DNA of 25,106 nucleotides. Source: CAZFHP01 sp964519365 (GTDB lineage: Bacteria > Babelota > Babeliae > Babelales > RVW-14). The position numbers were made by a program, and so were the translations under genes. Shown here piece after piece: positions 1 to 6,935 of this stretch. Location of the stretch: contig CAZFHP010000019.1 of assembly GCA_964519365.1 (NCBI GenBank), positions 1 to 25,106 of the forward strand, read 5' to 3'. How positions within the stretch are numbered: the stretch's first letter is position 1; each line of letters begins with the position of its first letter. The notes under the pieces are model-generated. The model worked only from the letters and a program-made list of their open reading frames with translations, was not told where the DNA came from and did no database searches.

Positions 1-294
1 ATTTTTTTTGATATGCGACATGGTTAATACTACCGAAAACATGATAAGTTTCAATAGTTATTTTTTTTATCGAGCGCTAAAAATTATTGTTTGTAAAATT
101 ATTTCTTTGAAAGACAATAATAGGCTTGTAATTATTCTAAATAATATTACGTTTTGATAAATAATATGTGCGTGTTACGCTTGTATGATAATATTTAATG
201 CTTAAAATTCTGTACTTTTGTGGATCTTTGTGTCATAAGTTGTACATGTAAAAATGTCCCAGATTACAATAGAAATTACAATAGAGGCTTGTGT
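1..294. other. Intergenic left edge, no gene recognised
   Basis: Very AT-rich stretch before the first gene. No RNA gene or convincing coding frame was seen. A TATGAT hexamer near 183-188 could be a -10 box for the HAD gene, but no good -35 box stands 16-18 bases upstream. Confidence 0.4.
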
Positions 295-972
295 ATGAAC
301 TTGATAAAAAATAAAATCAAAGCCGTTATTTTTGATATGGACGGTACGATTGTTAAAACAGAAAATATCTGGAACAAAGTTTGTAATGATTTGTTAAAAG
401 AGTATGGGGTTATTTCGATATCTGAACAGCAGGCTCAGTTACTTGATAAAATTACCGGTATGGGTTTAATAGACGCGGCATCTGTGTATAAGAGAGTTTT
501 TGATATTAAAGATTCAGTTGATACTATTGTTCAGCGTAAGATTAGTTTATCGAATAAGTACTTTGAACATACAGTAGACTATGTCGATGGCTTTGTTCAA
601 TTTCATAAAAAGCTTAGAGACAATCTTATTCAAACAGGAATTGCAACAAATGCTCATCCTGAAAACCTTCAGGCCATTGCCAAAACGATGCAGTTTGAAA
701 GACTTTTTGGGGGACATTTGTATTGCATTGCACATGTGAATTATAAGCCGAAACCTAATCCTGCGTTGTTTTTACATACAGCACAGCAGCTTGAAGCGCG
801 TCCAGAAGAGTGTGTTGTTTTTGAAGATTCTATTCATGGATTTGAAGCAGCAAAAGCAGCCGGCATGAGATGTATCGCGATTAAGAACCAAGAAAATACG
901 AAACTCTTAACGCACGCAGATTATGCAATTGAAAACTATCATGAAGCTGAAAATATCCTAAAGAAACTTTAA
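295..972 (+). CDS. HAD-family hydrolase, beta-phosphoglucomutase-like (subfamily IA)
   Basis: Predicted cytoplasmic phosphatase or phosphomutase of the haloacid dehalogenase superfamily. HAD motif I is DMDGT near residues 14-18, with the nucleophile Asp and the acid/base Asp two residues on. An IATN stretch fits motif II, the lysine of KPKPNP fits motif III, and VVFEDSIHGFEAAKAAGM is the usual motif IV of subfamily IA. A helical cap lies between motifs I and II. I chose ATG 295, preceded by AGAGG about 8 bases upstream. An ATG-less in-frame extension reaches back to 220 but adds a cysteine-rich leader not typical of the family. It lies 20 bases before kdsC and is probably co-transcribed. The substrate cannot be read from the sequence; sugar phosphates are typical of relatives. 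Confidence 0.85.
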   Translation: MNLIKNKIKAVIFDMDGTIVKTENIWNKVCNDLLKEYGVISISEQQAQLLDKITGMGLIDAASVYKRVFDIKDSVDTIVQRKISLSNKYFEHTVDYVDGFVQFHKKLRDNLIQTGIATNAHPENLQAIAKTMQFERLFGGHLYCIAHVNYKPKPNPALFLHTAQQLEARPEECVVFEDSIHGFEAAKAAGMRCIAIKNQENTKLLTHADYAIENYHEAENILKKL

Positions 973-992
973 AAGAAAGAGAGTATAGTACT

Positions 993-1601
993 ATGAACAC
1001 GCAATATGATAAAGATCTAACCTGGTTTAAAAAGTGCTTGCAGAATAATAATCTTGTTGAAAAACTCAAAAAAATAAAGTTGATAATCACGGACATAGAT
1101 GGTTCTTTAACCGATGCAAAAATTGGATATACCCAAGAAGACGAAGATGCACGATACTTTTCGATTCAAGATGGATTTGCTATTGGGAGCGCTGTAAAAC
1201 ATAATTTGCTTAGGATTGCGTTTTTGAGTGGGAAGAATCATAATTCAGCTTTTTTGCGAGCGCAAAAGCTTGGAATAAGCCGTGAAGATTGTATTGAAGG
1301 GCGTGAAGATAAACTCGATATGATTTGTATGCTTCAAAAAAAGCATGATATTACACACAACGAAACTATTTTTTTTGGTGACGACTGGCTTGATACGCAA
1401 GTAAAGCTTCAAGAGAAAAATCTTTTCTTTTCTGTTCCGTGTTCTGCGCCATTTTATTTCCATCACGTTGCAGACCTGGTTGTTCCAAAAGGTGGCGGGG
1501 ATCATGCCTTTAGATTGTTGCTTGATCTTGTTTTGTATGTGCAGAATAAGCATTTTGCCCAGGAAGTAATTGATAGTGCACTTACTCATGAAGTTTCTTA
1601 A
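993..1601 (+). CDS. kdsC: KdsC-like 3-deoxy-D-manno-octulosonate 8-phosphate phosphatase
   Basis: KdsC removes phosphate from KDO-8-phosphate in the cytoplasm, the step before CMP-KDO synthesis for the lipopolysaccharide core. The 202 residues are close to family length (about 180-190). HAD motif I is TDIDGSLTDA (Asp34 and Asp36), followed by the FSIQDGFAI segment of capless KdsC enzymes. FLSGK is motif II, FFGDDWLDTQV (Asp130/131) is motif IV, and the C-terminal PKGGGDHAFRLLLDLVL matches the GGxGAxRE tail of the family. About 25 extra residues precede the domain. The LptC-like gene overlaps its 3' end, as expected for the kdsC-lptC pairing known in Gram-negatives. A related capless HAD such as the NeuA C-terminal phosphatase is the main alternative. 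Confidence 0.8.
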   Translation: MNTQYDKDLTWFKKCLQNNNLVEKLKKIKLIITDIDGSLTDAKIGYTQEDEDARYFSIQDGFAIGSAVKHNLLRIAFLSGKNHNSAFLRAQKLGISREDCIEGREDKLDMICMLQKKHDITHNETIFFGDDWLDTQVKLQEKNLFFSVPCSAPFYFHHVADLVVPKGGGDHAFRLLLDLVLYVQNKHFAQEVIDSALTHEVS

Positions 1602-2016
1602 TCGTTTTTTTTCGAGTTTTTATTTTTTGATTGTGTTTAGTATCGCATGTTTATGGGGTTCTTTTTATTTTTTTCTTTTTTCAAAGCAACGCGTTATCTT
1701 TGACGGGCAAAAAAAAGTAACACAAAAAAATAACGCCCTGCAAAAGAAAAAGAAAATTTCGCCCATTATTTTTCATGGCCTTTCGATGAGCGAAAATAAA
1801 AAACACGATTGTGATATCGTTATAGAAGCTAAAAAAAGTACTTTTTTGTGTTCGCTGTCAAATACTGTTGAAGGAGAAAATCTTACGTGCCGTATTCGTA
1901 AAAACAAAAAAGATCTTGTATCTTTTAAGTCAAAGCAAAGTGTAATTAATTTAGAAGAACGTACGATCTATATGTCTGATGGCGTTCGATCAGAGTTTTT
2001 TAATGTCACAGAGTGA
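1588..2016 (+). CDS. lptC: LptC-like LPS export protein (tentative)
   Basis: Small protein with one N-terminal membrane helix (about residues 8-30, rich in Phe, Leu and Ile), a lysine-rich linker and a polar C-terminal domain predicted to form beta strands. Family LptC proteins are bitopic inner-membrane proteins that pass LPS from LptB2FG to LptA through a beta-jellyroll. The length (142 residues), topology and the pattern NLTCRIRKNKKDLVSFKSKQ followed by INLEERTIYMSDGV fit that family, and the position after kdsC supports it. Sequence similarity is weak, so the name leans on context. The start is uncertain: ATG 1588 is my choice, GTG 1576 has AGGAAG 9 bases upstream, and TTG 1570 is also in frame. 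It overlaps kdsC by 14 bases and the toxin gene by 14 bases. LptA does not follow. Confidence 0.5.
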   Translation: MKFLNRFFSSFYFLIVFSIACLWGSFYFFLFSKQRVIFDGQKKVTQKNNALQKKKKISPIIFHGLSMSENKKHDCDIVIEAKKSTFLCSLSNTVEGENLTCRIRKNKKDLVSFKSKQSVINLEERTIYMSDGVRSEFFNVTE

Positions 2017-4009
2017 TAAGAAAATAAAAAAAGTAAAACTTTTAGTCACCATTTTTATTTTGTCTTTGGTTCTTCCAGCCCATTCCCATGCGATCTATCA
2101 GATTACCCATACTAACGAGAACCCAAATAATCAGGATGATTTTAAATCACATAATTTTGATTGCTATCATCAGCAATCTTTGCCTACAACATGTAAAAAA
2201 AATCACACAGGCATTCAAGAAATAGTATTTACAGAAATTTCTTCGGGAGAATTTCAGAAGATATTTTCTGATAATTCTCAAGACCCAGAGATTATCAAGC
2301 ATTTAGAATTTTTTGCCAATCAAAAATTTCTTGCTCATGTTCGTACTTTTGATTGCTATGACAGTATTATCATAAATCTCAAAAACAAAATTGATTGTGA
2401 TAAAAGCTTTAGAAAAAAAACGAAGAATATTCCCGGGTTTACGTACTCGCACTTTCTATGGAAAGAAAAATCTGGCTTTCATGATTTTATAAACAGAGAA
2501 GCAGCAGAGATCAAACAAAAGCGAGTACGTGAATTAGATAAGCTTCGACAACAAGAAGAAGCTGCTCGTAAGCAGCAAGAAGAACGAGAATTTAGACAAA
2601 AATACTGTCTTCACATAAATAAGACGCAAGAGCTTGATGTCCTTATTAAAAGCTACAAACAGCACGTGTGTGCTCTTTCAAAAAATTCAGATTTTTCTAA
2701 ACGATTAATCGAACGGATACAAGCCATAGAAAAAACGCGTCAAGATCTTGATTTTTGTTTTGATTACTCTTCTTATATCCCACAGTTAAAGAAAAGTTTT
2801 TGTGACCAAGATTTAGCCCTTTTTAACAATACAGTTGGGACCTATCTCGATTGCCAGCTTCATAAAGAATTATTGCAAACAAAAAATACACTTGTCGAAT
2901 TTCAAGATGCTTTTTCGCATAATTTTCATGCGGGAATTATAGCTCCGGTTGTAGATTCTTTGGTAGCCCAAGCAAAAGCAGAACATAAGATATCTCAAGC
3001 ATTCGAATTGTCTGATATTTGTTATGCGCTTGTCAATACGTTAAGCAAAGGAGTACAAGCGATTCGTAACTTTTCGTGTGCAGTTATAAAAGGCTCGGGG
3101 CAGGGCATCTGCAACGTCCTGTCGTTAGACCATTGGAAAGAGATGGCTACAGGTGCTTTACAATTGGGCGTATTTTTTTTAGGTGCTGTTGGGCAAGAGC
3201 AAGCACTTCAAGATGCCGTTTTGACGATGGGATTTTCAAAAAATAATTCCCCGGAGGCTCTTAAGCACGCCGAAGAATATTCTTTGCATACGCAAGCCCA
3301 AATAAAAGCTGTTAAAAATCTGACACAAAGAACATATACAAAACTATCTTGTATGCCATGGGAAAAGTTAGTAGAGCATGGAGCTGAGCTTGGTGTGACT
3401 ATGATTCTTGATACGCTATTATTACATGCTATTTCTGGTATAACGAGTTCTACTGGCAGAGCTTTTCTTAAAGAAATAAATAGCACGCTTGATAAGGGCC
3501 TGCTTTTTACTCAAGAGCATGCGATAGAAGTTGCTGGTTTGGGCAAACTTGTTATCAAAGAAGGAGTTGAAGGGGCCAAGGTTGCCGATCATATACTTCA
3601 AGAAACGCCTAAAGTTTTGAAAAATAAAATAAAAAATGTAACACAGGTTGGGTGGAAGGCTAGAAACGCTATTCAAGGGCGTGGAAAAGAATTTGAAGAT
3701 CTTCTTGTAAAAAAACTTGGAGGGGACGGAAGTTTTAAAGTTACAAGTAAGATTGCTGGAACGCGAGAGTTTGATGGAAGAATTGGAAATATTTGGTATG
3801 AAGCAAAATCTGGACAATATTGGGATTTGTTAAAAGCAGATCAAAGAGCTTTGGCAAAGTTTCGAGAACGAATGGGAACTGGATTAACGATTGCTCGTGA
3901 GCATGGAGCGCAATATAGGCTTTATTCTAATACTCCGATTCCACAGGAAATAAAAATTTGGTTACAAAAAAAAGGAATTCCATTTTTCGAATTTTTGAAA
4001 GGTAAATAA
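2003..4009 (+). CDS. Secreted polymorphic toxin with C-terminal PD-(D/E)XK nuclease domain
   Basis: A 668-residue exported protein. Residues 1-30 form a signal peptide (basic KKIKKVK, hydrophobic core, AHSHA cleavage site). The N-terminal region has paired cysteines, and a charged coiled coil lies near 160-200. A hydrophobic region near 370-400 and an Ala/Gly-rich pre-toxin segment (about 499-555) precede the tail. The last 110 residues (559-668) resemble restriction-endonuclease-fold toxin tails known from Rhs proteins: GKEFEDLL, then REFDGRIG with Asp591, then YEAKSG with Glu600 and Lys602 as the likely metal-binding core, and finally SNTPIP and KKGIPF. I infer DNA or RNA cleavage in a target cell. 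ATG 2003 is chosen because the signal peptide starts there. The next gene begins one base after the stop, as immunity genes do. No VENN, Rhs or T6SS marker is visible, so the delivery route is unknown. Confidence 0.78.
   Translation: MSQSDKKIKKVKLLVTIFILSLVLPAHSHAIYQITHTNENPNNQDDFKSHNFDCYHQQSLPTTCKKNHTGIQEIVFTEISSGEFQKIFSDNSQDPEIIKHLEFFANQKFLAHVRTFDCYDSIIINLKNKIDCDKSFRKKTKNIPGFTYSHFLWKEKSGFHDFINREAAEIKQKRVRELDKLRQQEEAARKQQEEREFRQKYCLHINKTQELDVLIKSYKQHVCALSKNSDFSKRLIERIQAIEKTRQDLDFCFDYSSYIPQLKKSFCDQDLALFNNTVGTYLDCQLHKELLQTKNTLVEFQDAFSHNFHAGIIAPVVDSLVAQAKAEHKISQAFELSDICYALVNTLSKGVQAIRNFSCAVIKGSGQGICNVLSLDHWKEMATGALQLGVFFLGAVGQEQALQDAVLTMGFSKNNSPEALKHAEEYSLHTQAQIKAVKNLTQRTYTKLSCMPWEKLVEHGAELGVTMILDTLLLHAISGITSSTGRAFLKEINSTLDKGLLFTQEHAIEVAGLGKLVIKEGVEGAKVADHILQETPKVLKNKIKNVTQVGWKARNAIQGRGKEFEDLLVKKLGGDGSFKVTSKIAGTREFDGRIGNIWYEAKSGQYWDLLKADQRALAKFRERMGTGLTIAREHGAQYRLYSNTPIPQEIKIWLQKKGIPFFEFLKGK
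3497..3587 (+). repeat. Pre-toxin segment shared with the downstream orphan module (copy 1)
   Basis: Lies inside the toxin gene and encodes GLLFTQEHAIEVAGLGKLVI onward, codon 499 and after. It is nearly identical to 4509-4599. The first 38 bases (3497-3534) are identical, with scattered substitutions after that, in the same reading frame. Confidence 0.85.
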
Positions 4010-4489
4010 ATGTCTATATCCGCTTCTATTGATTTAAGAATAGTAGAATCTTCATCTGGAAAAATAGTTTCACCAATCAAAACATTAGGCTTACTTAGAA
4101 GTAATGGGTGGAATGTATTCAATAAAAATGGGTTTGTTTTCTATTTACCTATAGGAGACAATGAAATGTTTGATTGGATTGGCAACAAAATAGATGAAGT
4201 GCCTTTGATGCAGATCTTAGAAGAAAAGGAACAAAAAGGGGAGCTTATTGGGATTGGTTTAACATGGCAAAATACTGAAATTGGTGGCGAGGTTTTACTA
4301 TGGAGTGAAAAAGAAATGATGCTAAAGAATATTCATACATCTATGTCCTTTTGTTTAACAAGAGATAGAAAAATACTGGATAGTCATTTAAAAATGACAG
4401 ATGTTAATTGGTATTTAACAAAATTACTCCCAACTTTTGATCAAAAAAATGTTTGTGTTGAGTATTTTACGTATGAAGAACATATTTAA
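4010..4489 (+). CDS. Candidate immunity protein for the PD-(D/E)XK toxin
   Basis: A 159-residue soluble, acidic protein with no signal peptide or membrane helix. I do not recognise a named family. Its ATG directly abuts the toxin's TAA with no spacer, and an AAAGG lies 8 bases upstream within the toxin's last codons, so the two are almost certainly translated together. In polymorphic toxin systems a cytoplasmic protein in this position binds and blocks the toxin tail to protect the producer. The role is inferred from position, size and the presence of two further toxin-tail/small-gene pairs downstream. The middle contains tryptophan-rich, beta-like segments (GIGLTWQNTEIGGEVLLW), a texture often seen in immunity proteins. 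Confidence 0.6.
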   Translation: MSISASIDLRIVESSSGKIVSPIKTLGLLRSNGWNVFNKNGFVFYLPIGDNEMFDWIGNKIDEVPLMQILEEKEQKGELIGIGLTWQNTEIGGEVLLWSEKEMMLKNIHTSMSFCLTRDRKILDSHLKMTDVNWYLTKLLPTFDQKNVCVEYFTYEEHI

Positions 4490-4508
4490 CATGGATCTTT
4501 AAGAGAAC

Positions 4509-4599
4509 GGCCTGCTTTTTACTCAAGAGCATGCGATAGAAGTTGCAGGTTTTGGTAAACTTGTTATCGAAGAAGGTATTGAAGGGGCACAAAATACGA
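4509..4599 (+). repeat. Pre-toxin segment shared with the toxin gene (copy 2, heads the orphan tail)
   Basis: Near-copy of 3497-3587, identical over 4509-4546 and encoding GLLFTQEHAIEVAGFGKLVI. It is open in frame with the orphan toxin tail that follows. The in-frame stop TAA at 4500-4502 lies just upstream, so the module cannot be read from the preceding gene. This gives homology for recombination that could place the new tail on the full-length gene. Confidence 0.85.
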
Positions 4600-4604
4600 T
4601 TACA

Positions 4605-4955
4605 ATGTTTAAAGAAACTCCGGCAATTTTAAAGCAAGAAGGAAAAGTAGTAGCCAAAAGCCTTAGAGATAGTAATTATGGCAAAAAAGGTTGCCAGTTT
4701 ATCAACCAAACAAAACAGCAGCTTCTAAAATCAAAGGGCTCTTATGAAAAATTGATTCAAGAACATGAGGTAAAATTAATGGCTTATATAGATAACCCAG
4801 ATAAATATGATCACTTAGGCTTGTTAAAAAATATTTCTTCAGAAATCAAACAAAAAAGAATTCAAGGAAGGATTAACGAACTTCAGAGACAAATTTTTAG
4901 ACAAAAAAGAGATTTAGATATTATAAATGATTTACTTATATCGAAAGGATTATAG
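4605..4955 (+). CDS. Orphan toxin C-terminal module 2
   Basis: The frame is open from 4503 to the stop at 4955. The first ATG is 4605, without a visible ribosome binding site. Upstream of that ATG the frame encodes the pre-toxin segment also found in the full toxin, so this is a tail without its own secretion part. The tail is helical and charged: SYEKLIQEHEVKLMAYIDNP, then KYDHLGLLKN, then a run of Lys/Arg/Gln-rich helix to the end. From memory it resembles helical C-terminal tails of Rhs-type toxins (pattern xxEKLIxEHExKLxxY...NKGxLKN), whose activity I cannot name. The small gene 3 bases downstream is its probable immunity partner. As it stands it is likely silent, or makes only an inactive fragment. 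Confidence 0.6.
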   Translation: MFKETPAILKQEGKVVAKSLRDSNYGKKGCQFINQTKQQLLKSKGSYEKLIQEHEVKLMAYIDNPDKYDHLGLLKNISSEIKQKRIQGRINELQRQIFRQKRDLDIINDLLISKGL

Positions 4956-4958
4956 ATT

Positions 4959-5258
4959 ATGAAAATATCAATTAAAGATTTAAAGATTCTATGTCAAAAA
5001 GTTTTAACAAAAACAGAAGAATCAGGTTTAATAGAAATAGATGTTAATGTTGACTATTACAGAGTTTTTGATAACCCTTACGACTTAGATTCGGAGAACC
5101 CTGATTTGATACTAGGTTCTTTTGTTGATGATTGGGAAAGTTTGCAAAAAATTTTACAGGATAAAAATATTGTAGCAACAATTGATTTAGAGCGTCTTGG
5201 TAATGTTTTAAAAATAATAAGTGATTCTATTCGCCAATCAGGAAAAGTTCTTTTTTAA
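4959..5258 (+). CDS. Candidate immunity protein 2
   Basis: A 99-residue acidic, soluble protein starting 3 bases after the orphan tail, with AAAGGA about 8 bases before its ATG. The pattern IEIDVNVDYYRVF, a short acidic stretch, then LGSFVDDWESLQKIL and a C-terminal hydrophobic helix (LERLGNVLKIISDSI) resembles a widespread family of small proteins that, as I recall, is found beside polymorphic toxin tails. The link to the upstream orphan tail is by position. It could protect against kin that deliver this tail even though the local tail lacks a secretion part. I cannot identify the exact family name. Confidence 0.6.
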   Translation: MKISIKDLKILCQKVLTKTEESGLIEIDVNVDYYRVFDNPYDLDSENPDLILGSFVDDWESLQKILQDKNIVATIDLERLGNVLKIISDSIRQSGKVLF

Positions 5259-5522
5259 AGTTTATTTTTCAAAACAACTATCACAAAAATTCGAGTTTGG
5301 GCCGCATCTAAAAATTGGATACAAAAATATACGGATGGTGGAGTGGAAATGTGGGGGATTGCAAACATAGCTGGTTCATTTAGTTGGCGAGTTAAAATAA
5401 AACCAGAACCATCCTTGAGACCGGAACGGGGAGTTGTTGGGAAACTTCTACATTATGATACAATTAACAATATCAGAGTTGTTACCAATGAAAAAACGGG
5501 GAAAGTAATATCTGTTTTTTAA
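5259..5522 (+). pseudogene. Orphan toxin C-terminal fragment 3, no start codon
   Basis: An 88-codon frame opens right after the stop of immunity gene 2, with no start at its head. The only internal ATG (about 5349) would cut the domain. It encodes TKIRVWAASKNWIQKYTDGG, then MWGIANIAGSFSW, KPEPSLRPERGVVGKLLHYD and a final VVTNEKTGKVISVF. The HYD...TGKVIS ending resembles small RNase-type toxin tails (BECR-like fold), which is a low-confidence reading. Unlike module 2 it carries no copy of the shared pre-toxin segment, suggesting deletion. The gene at 5553 lies downstream in the place expected for its immunity partner. Confidence 0.55.
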
Positions 5523-5552
5523 AATCAAGCAAAAGGATTTTCGAATACAATT

Positions 5553-5870
5553 ATGAAAAATGAAATAAAAGAATATAACTTAAGACAGATACAATTAATG
5601 AAACAAAAAATTAAAGACTATTTAGATGGTAAGATTTATATTATTTGGCTTATTAATGATCTTTTTTCTTTAGCATATCAAATAAAAGACCCTCCTGAAG
5701 AATTTATTTCGAATTTTATGATGCTATGGTCTGATCTTGAAATTCCATATGCATGTGCTGATGATGAAGGTCGGGACTATTTTACTGAACAAGAAAAGCA
5801 GCGTATTAATGAAGCCTTGATAGGAATTAGTAGTTTAATACGTTCTTACAAAAAAGAATATTTATCCTAG
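5553..5870 (+). CDS. Candidate immunity protein 3
   Basis: A 105-residue soluble, mostly helical and acidic protein with no signal peptide. It follows toxin fragment 3 by 30 bases, with AAAGGA about 13 bases before the ATG. The pattern is KIKDYLDGKIYIIWLINDL, then EEFISNFMMLW, a short linker and EKQRINEALIGI. It resembles small helical proteins I associate with immunity genes, but I cannot name the family. The role is inferred from being the third small gene behind a toxin tail in this array. A broken copy of the toxin's signal-peptide region begins right at its stop codon. Confidence 0.55.
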   Translation: MKNEIKEYNLRQIQLMKQKIKDYLDGKIYIIWLINDLFSLAYQIKDPPEEFISNFMMLWSDLEIPYACADDEGRDYFTEQEKQRINEALIGISSLIRSYKKEYLS

Positions 5871-5980
5871 CTGTTGTTTTTATTTTGTCTTTGGTACTGC
5901 CAGTCCATTCCAATGCGATCTATCAGATCACCCATACCAACGAGAACCAAAATAATCAGGGTGATTTTAAATCAACGTGA
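5871..5980 (+). pseudogene. Fragment of a second copy of the toxin's N-terminus
   Basis: Matches the signal-peptide region of the full toxin (about 2037-2143). It encodes VFILSLVLPVHSNAIYQITH, then TNENQNNQGDFKS, against VTIFILSLVLPAHSHAIYQITH in the intact gene. It has no start codon and ends at TGA 5978-5980. Similarity stops at about 5976, where an unrelated sequence repeated at 20038 begins. It shows that a second full-length toxin gene once lay downstream, or that the array grew by tandem duplication. Confidence 0.8.
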
Positions 5981-5993
5981 GCTCGATAATTCA
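5975..5993 (+). repeat. Dispersed repeat end, copy at 5975 (partner at 20037)
   Basis: AACGTGAGCTCGATAATTC matches AACGTGAATTCGATAATTC at about 20037-20055 in 17 of 19 bases. This copy starts exactly where the toxin N-terminal fragment loses similarity, as expected if an inserted element interrupted it. Confidence 0.45.
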
Positions 5994-6343
5994 ACAAGAA
6001 TTATTATAATCGCCCACAGCATGTTTTTGAACAAAGTTGATAGCAAGAACGAAATGATATAGCAATGGGCTATACAGGTTAAGCCCGCAAGGGGCTTTAA
6101 GAAAAAGTGACAAATGTTTCAACGAAGATGCTTTGCTAATCGATGTTTGGCTGGTGTTTAGTAATTATTTTTGATAAATGGTATTAGAACCCGTGGAACG
6201 GGTGACGTTATTGTTAGCCCACACCAAGCTTTTAGCACAGCTGTGGGTAATTTTATATTTTTGGTATACTTGTTCACAAGATAAAAATCTAAGATTTTTA
6301 AATTTTGCAAAGTAATATGAGTGATAAAAAAAGAAGGGGAGTA
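5981..6343. other. Intergenic stretch with three hairpins, no gene
   Basis: No convincing coding frame. Three inverted repeats are visible: AAGCCC/GGGCTT (6081-6086 and 6092-6097), ACCCGT/ACGGGT around a 3-base loop (6189-6203), and CCCACA/TGTGGG around a 18-base loop (6218-6247). None is followed by a long T run. A TATACT hexamer at 6265-6270 may be the -10 box for guaD, but no good -35 box is seen. Confidence 0.45.
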
Positions 6344-6814
6344 ATGAATCACGAATTATATATGCAAGAAGCAATCGCTCTTGCGATAAATAACGTCAAA
6401 AACAAAACTGGTGGTCCGTTTGGGTGTATTATTGTAAAAGATAATACGATTATTGCTCGTGCATGTAATCAGGTTACACAAACATGTGATCCAACGGCTC
6501 ATGCCGAGATAGTTGCTATACGTCAAGCGTGTAAAAGCTTAAAAAGTTTTCAGCTTGATGCGTGTATACTTTATACGTCATGTGAGCCGTGTCCTATGTG
6601 TATGGGGGCGATTTTTTGGGCGCGACCAGCAGCTGTATATTATGCCGCAACAAAAGAAGACGCTGCTCGTATTAATTTCGATGACTCGTTTATTTATGAT
6701 CAGTTAAATTTATCTCCAGAAGAACGCAAGATCACATGTACAAATATTATGCGCAAAGAAGCTAAAGAAGTATTTCGATTGTGGGAAAAAGCTGAGAGTA
6801 AAATAGAATATTAG
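6344..6814 (+). CDS. guaD: Guanine deaminase (cytidine deaminase fold)
   Basis: Zinc-dependent enzyme converting guanine to xanthine and ammonia in purine salvage. The 156 residues match the length of the Bacillus-type GuaD, and similarity runs from end to end: GGPFGCIIVKD, NQVTQTCDPTAHAEIVAIR with zinc ligand His53 and proton shuttle Glu55, SCEPCPMCMGAIFWARP with ligands Cys83 and Cys86, and the GuaD-type FDDSFIYDQL near the end, which separates it from the tRNA deaminase TadA. I chose ATG 6344 because family members start MNHE. ATG 6317 is an in-frame alternative, and the GGGGAG lies unusually close to 6344. It stands alone between the toxin array and an ATPase gene. Activity on other bases cannot be excluded. 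Confidence 0.85.
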   Translation: MNHELYMQEAIALAINNVKNKTGGPFGCIIVKDNTIIARACNQVTQTCDPTAHAEIVAIRQACKSLKSFQLDACILYTSCEPCPMCMGAIFWARPAAVYYAATKEDAARINFDDSFIYDQLNLSPEERKITCTNIMRKEAKEVFRLWEKAESKIEY

Positions 6815-6857
6815 AGCTTATGCGCTTAGTTCCTAATTCCTGAAAAACCTAAAACAG

Positions 6858-6888
6858 TTGACAAATAGCATGCTTGTGCTACTTTAAT
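6858..6888 (+). promoter_or_regulatory. Possible promoter for the DUF4143-type ATPase gene
   Basis: A perfect TTGACA at 6858-6863 is followed after 16 bases by TACTTT (6880-6885), or after 19 by TTTAAT. It lies about 50 bases before the ATPase start. The -10 box is weak. Confidence 0.4.
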
Positions 6889-6935
6889 ATCTGATGTTAG
6901 GATAGCACAAATGTTTATTGAGAAGGGGTATTGGT

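Noticed and set aside
4490..4502. A tiny ATG-led frame before the orphan module (ATG GAT CTT TAA)
   Set aside because: Three codons only; it is more likely the joint left by recombination than a gene or leader peptide.
5874..6062. A 62-codon frame beginning MFLFCLWYC
   Set aside because: It runs out of frame across the toxin N-terminal relic and the repeat that follows. The protein-like signal is in the other frame, matching the toxin leader.
6081..6097. Intrinsic terminator after the toxin array
   Set aside because: The AAGCCC/GGGCTT hairpin has only 6 base pairs and no T run after it on either strand, so it is recorded only as a hairpin.
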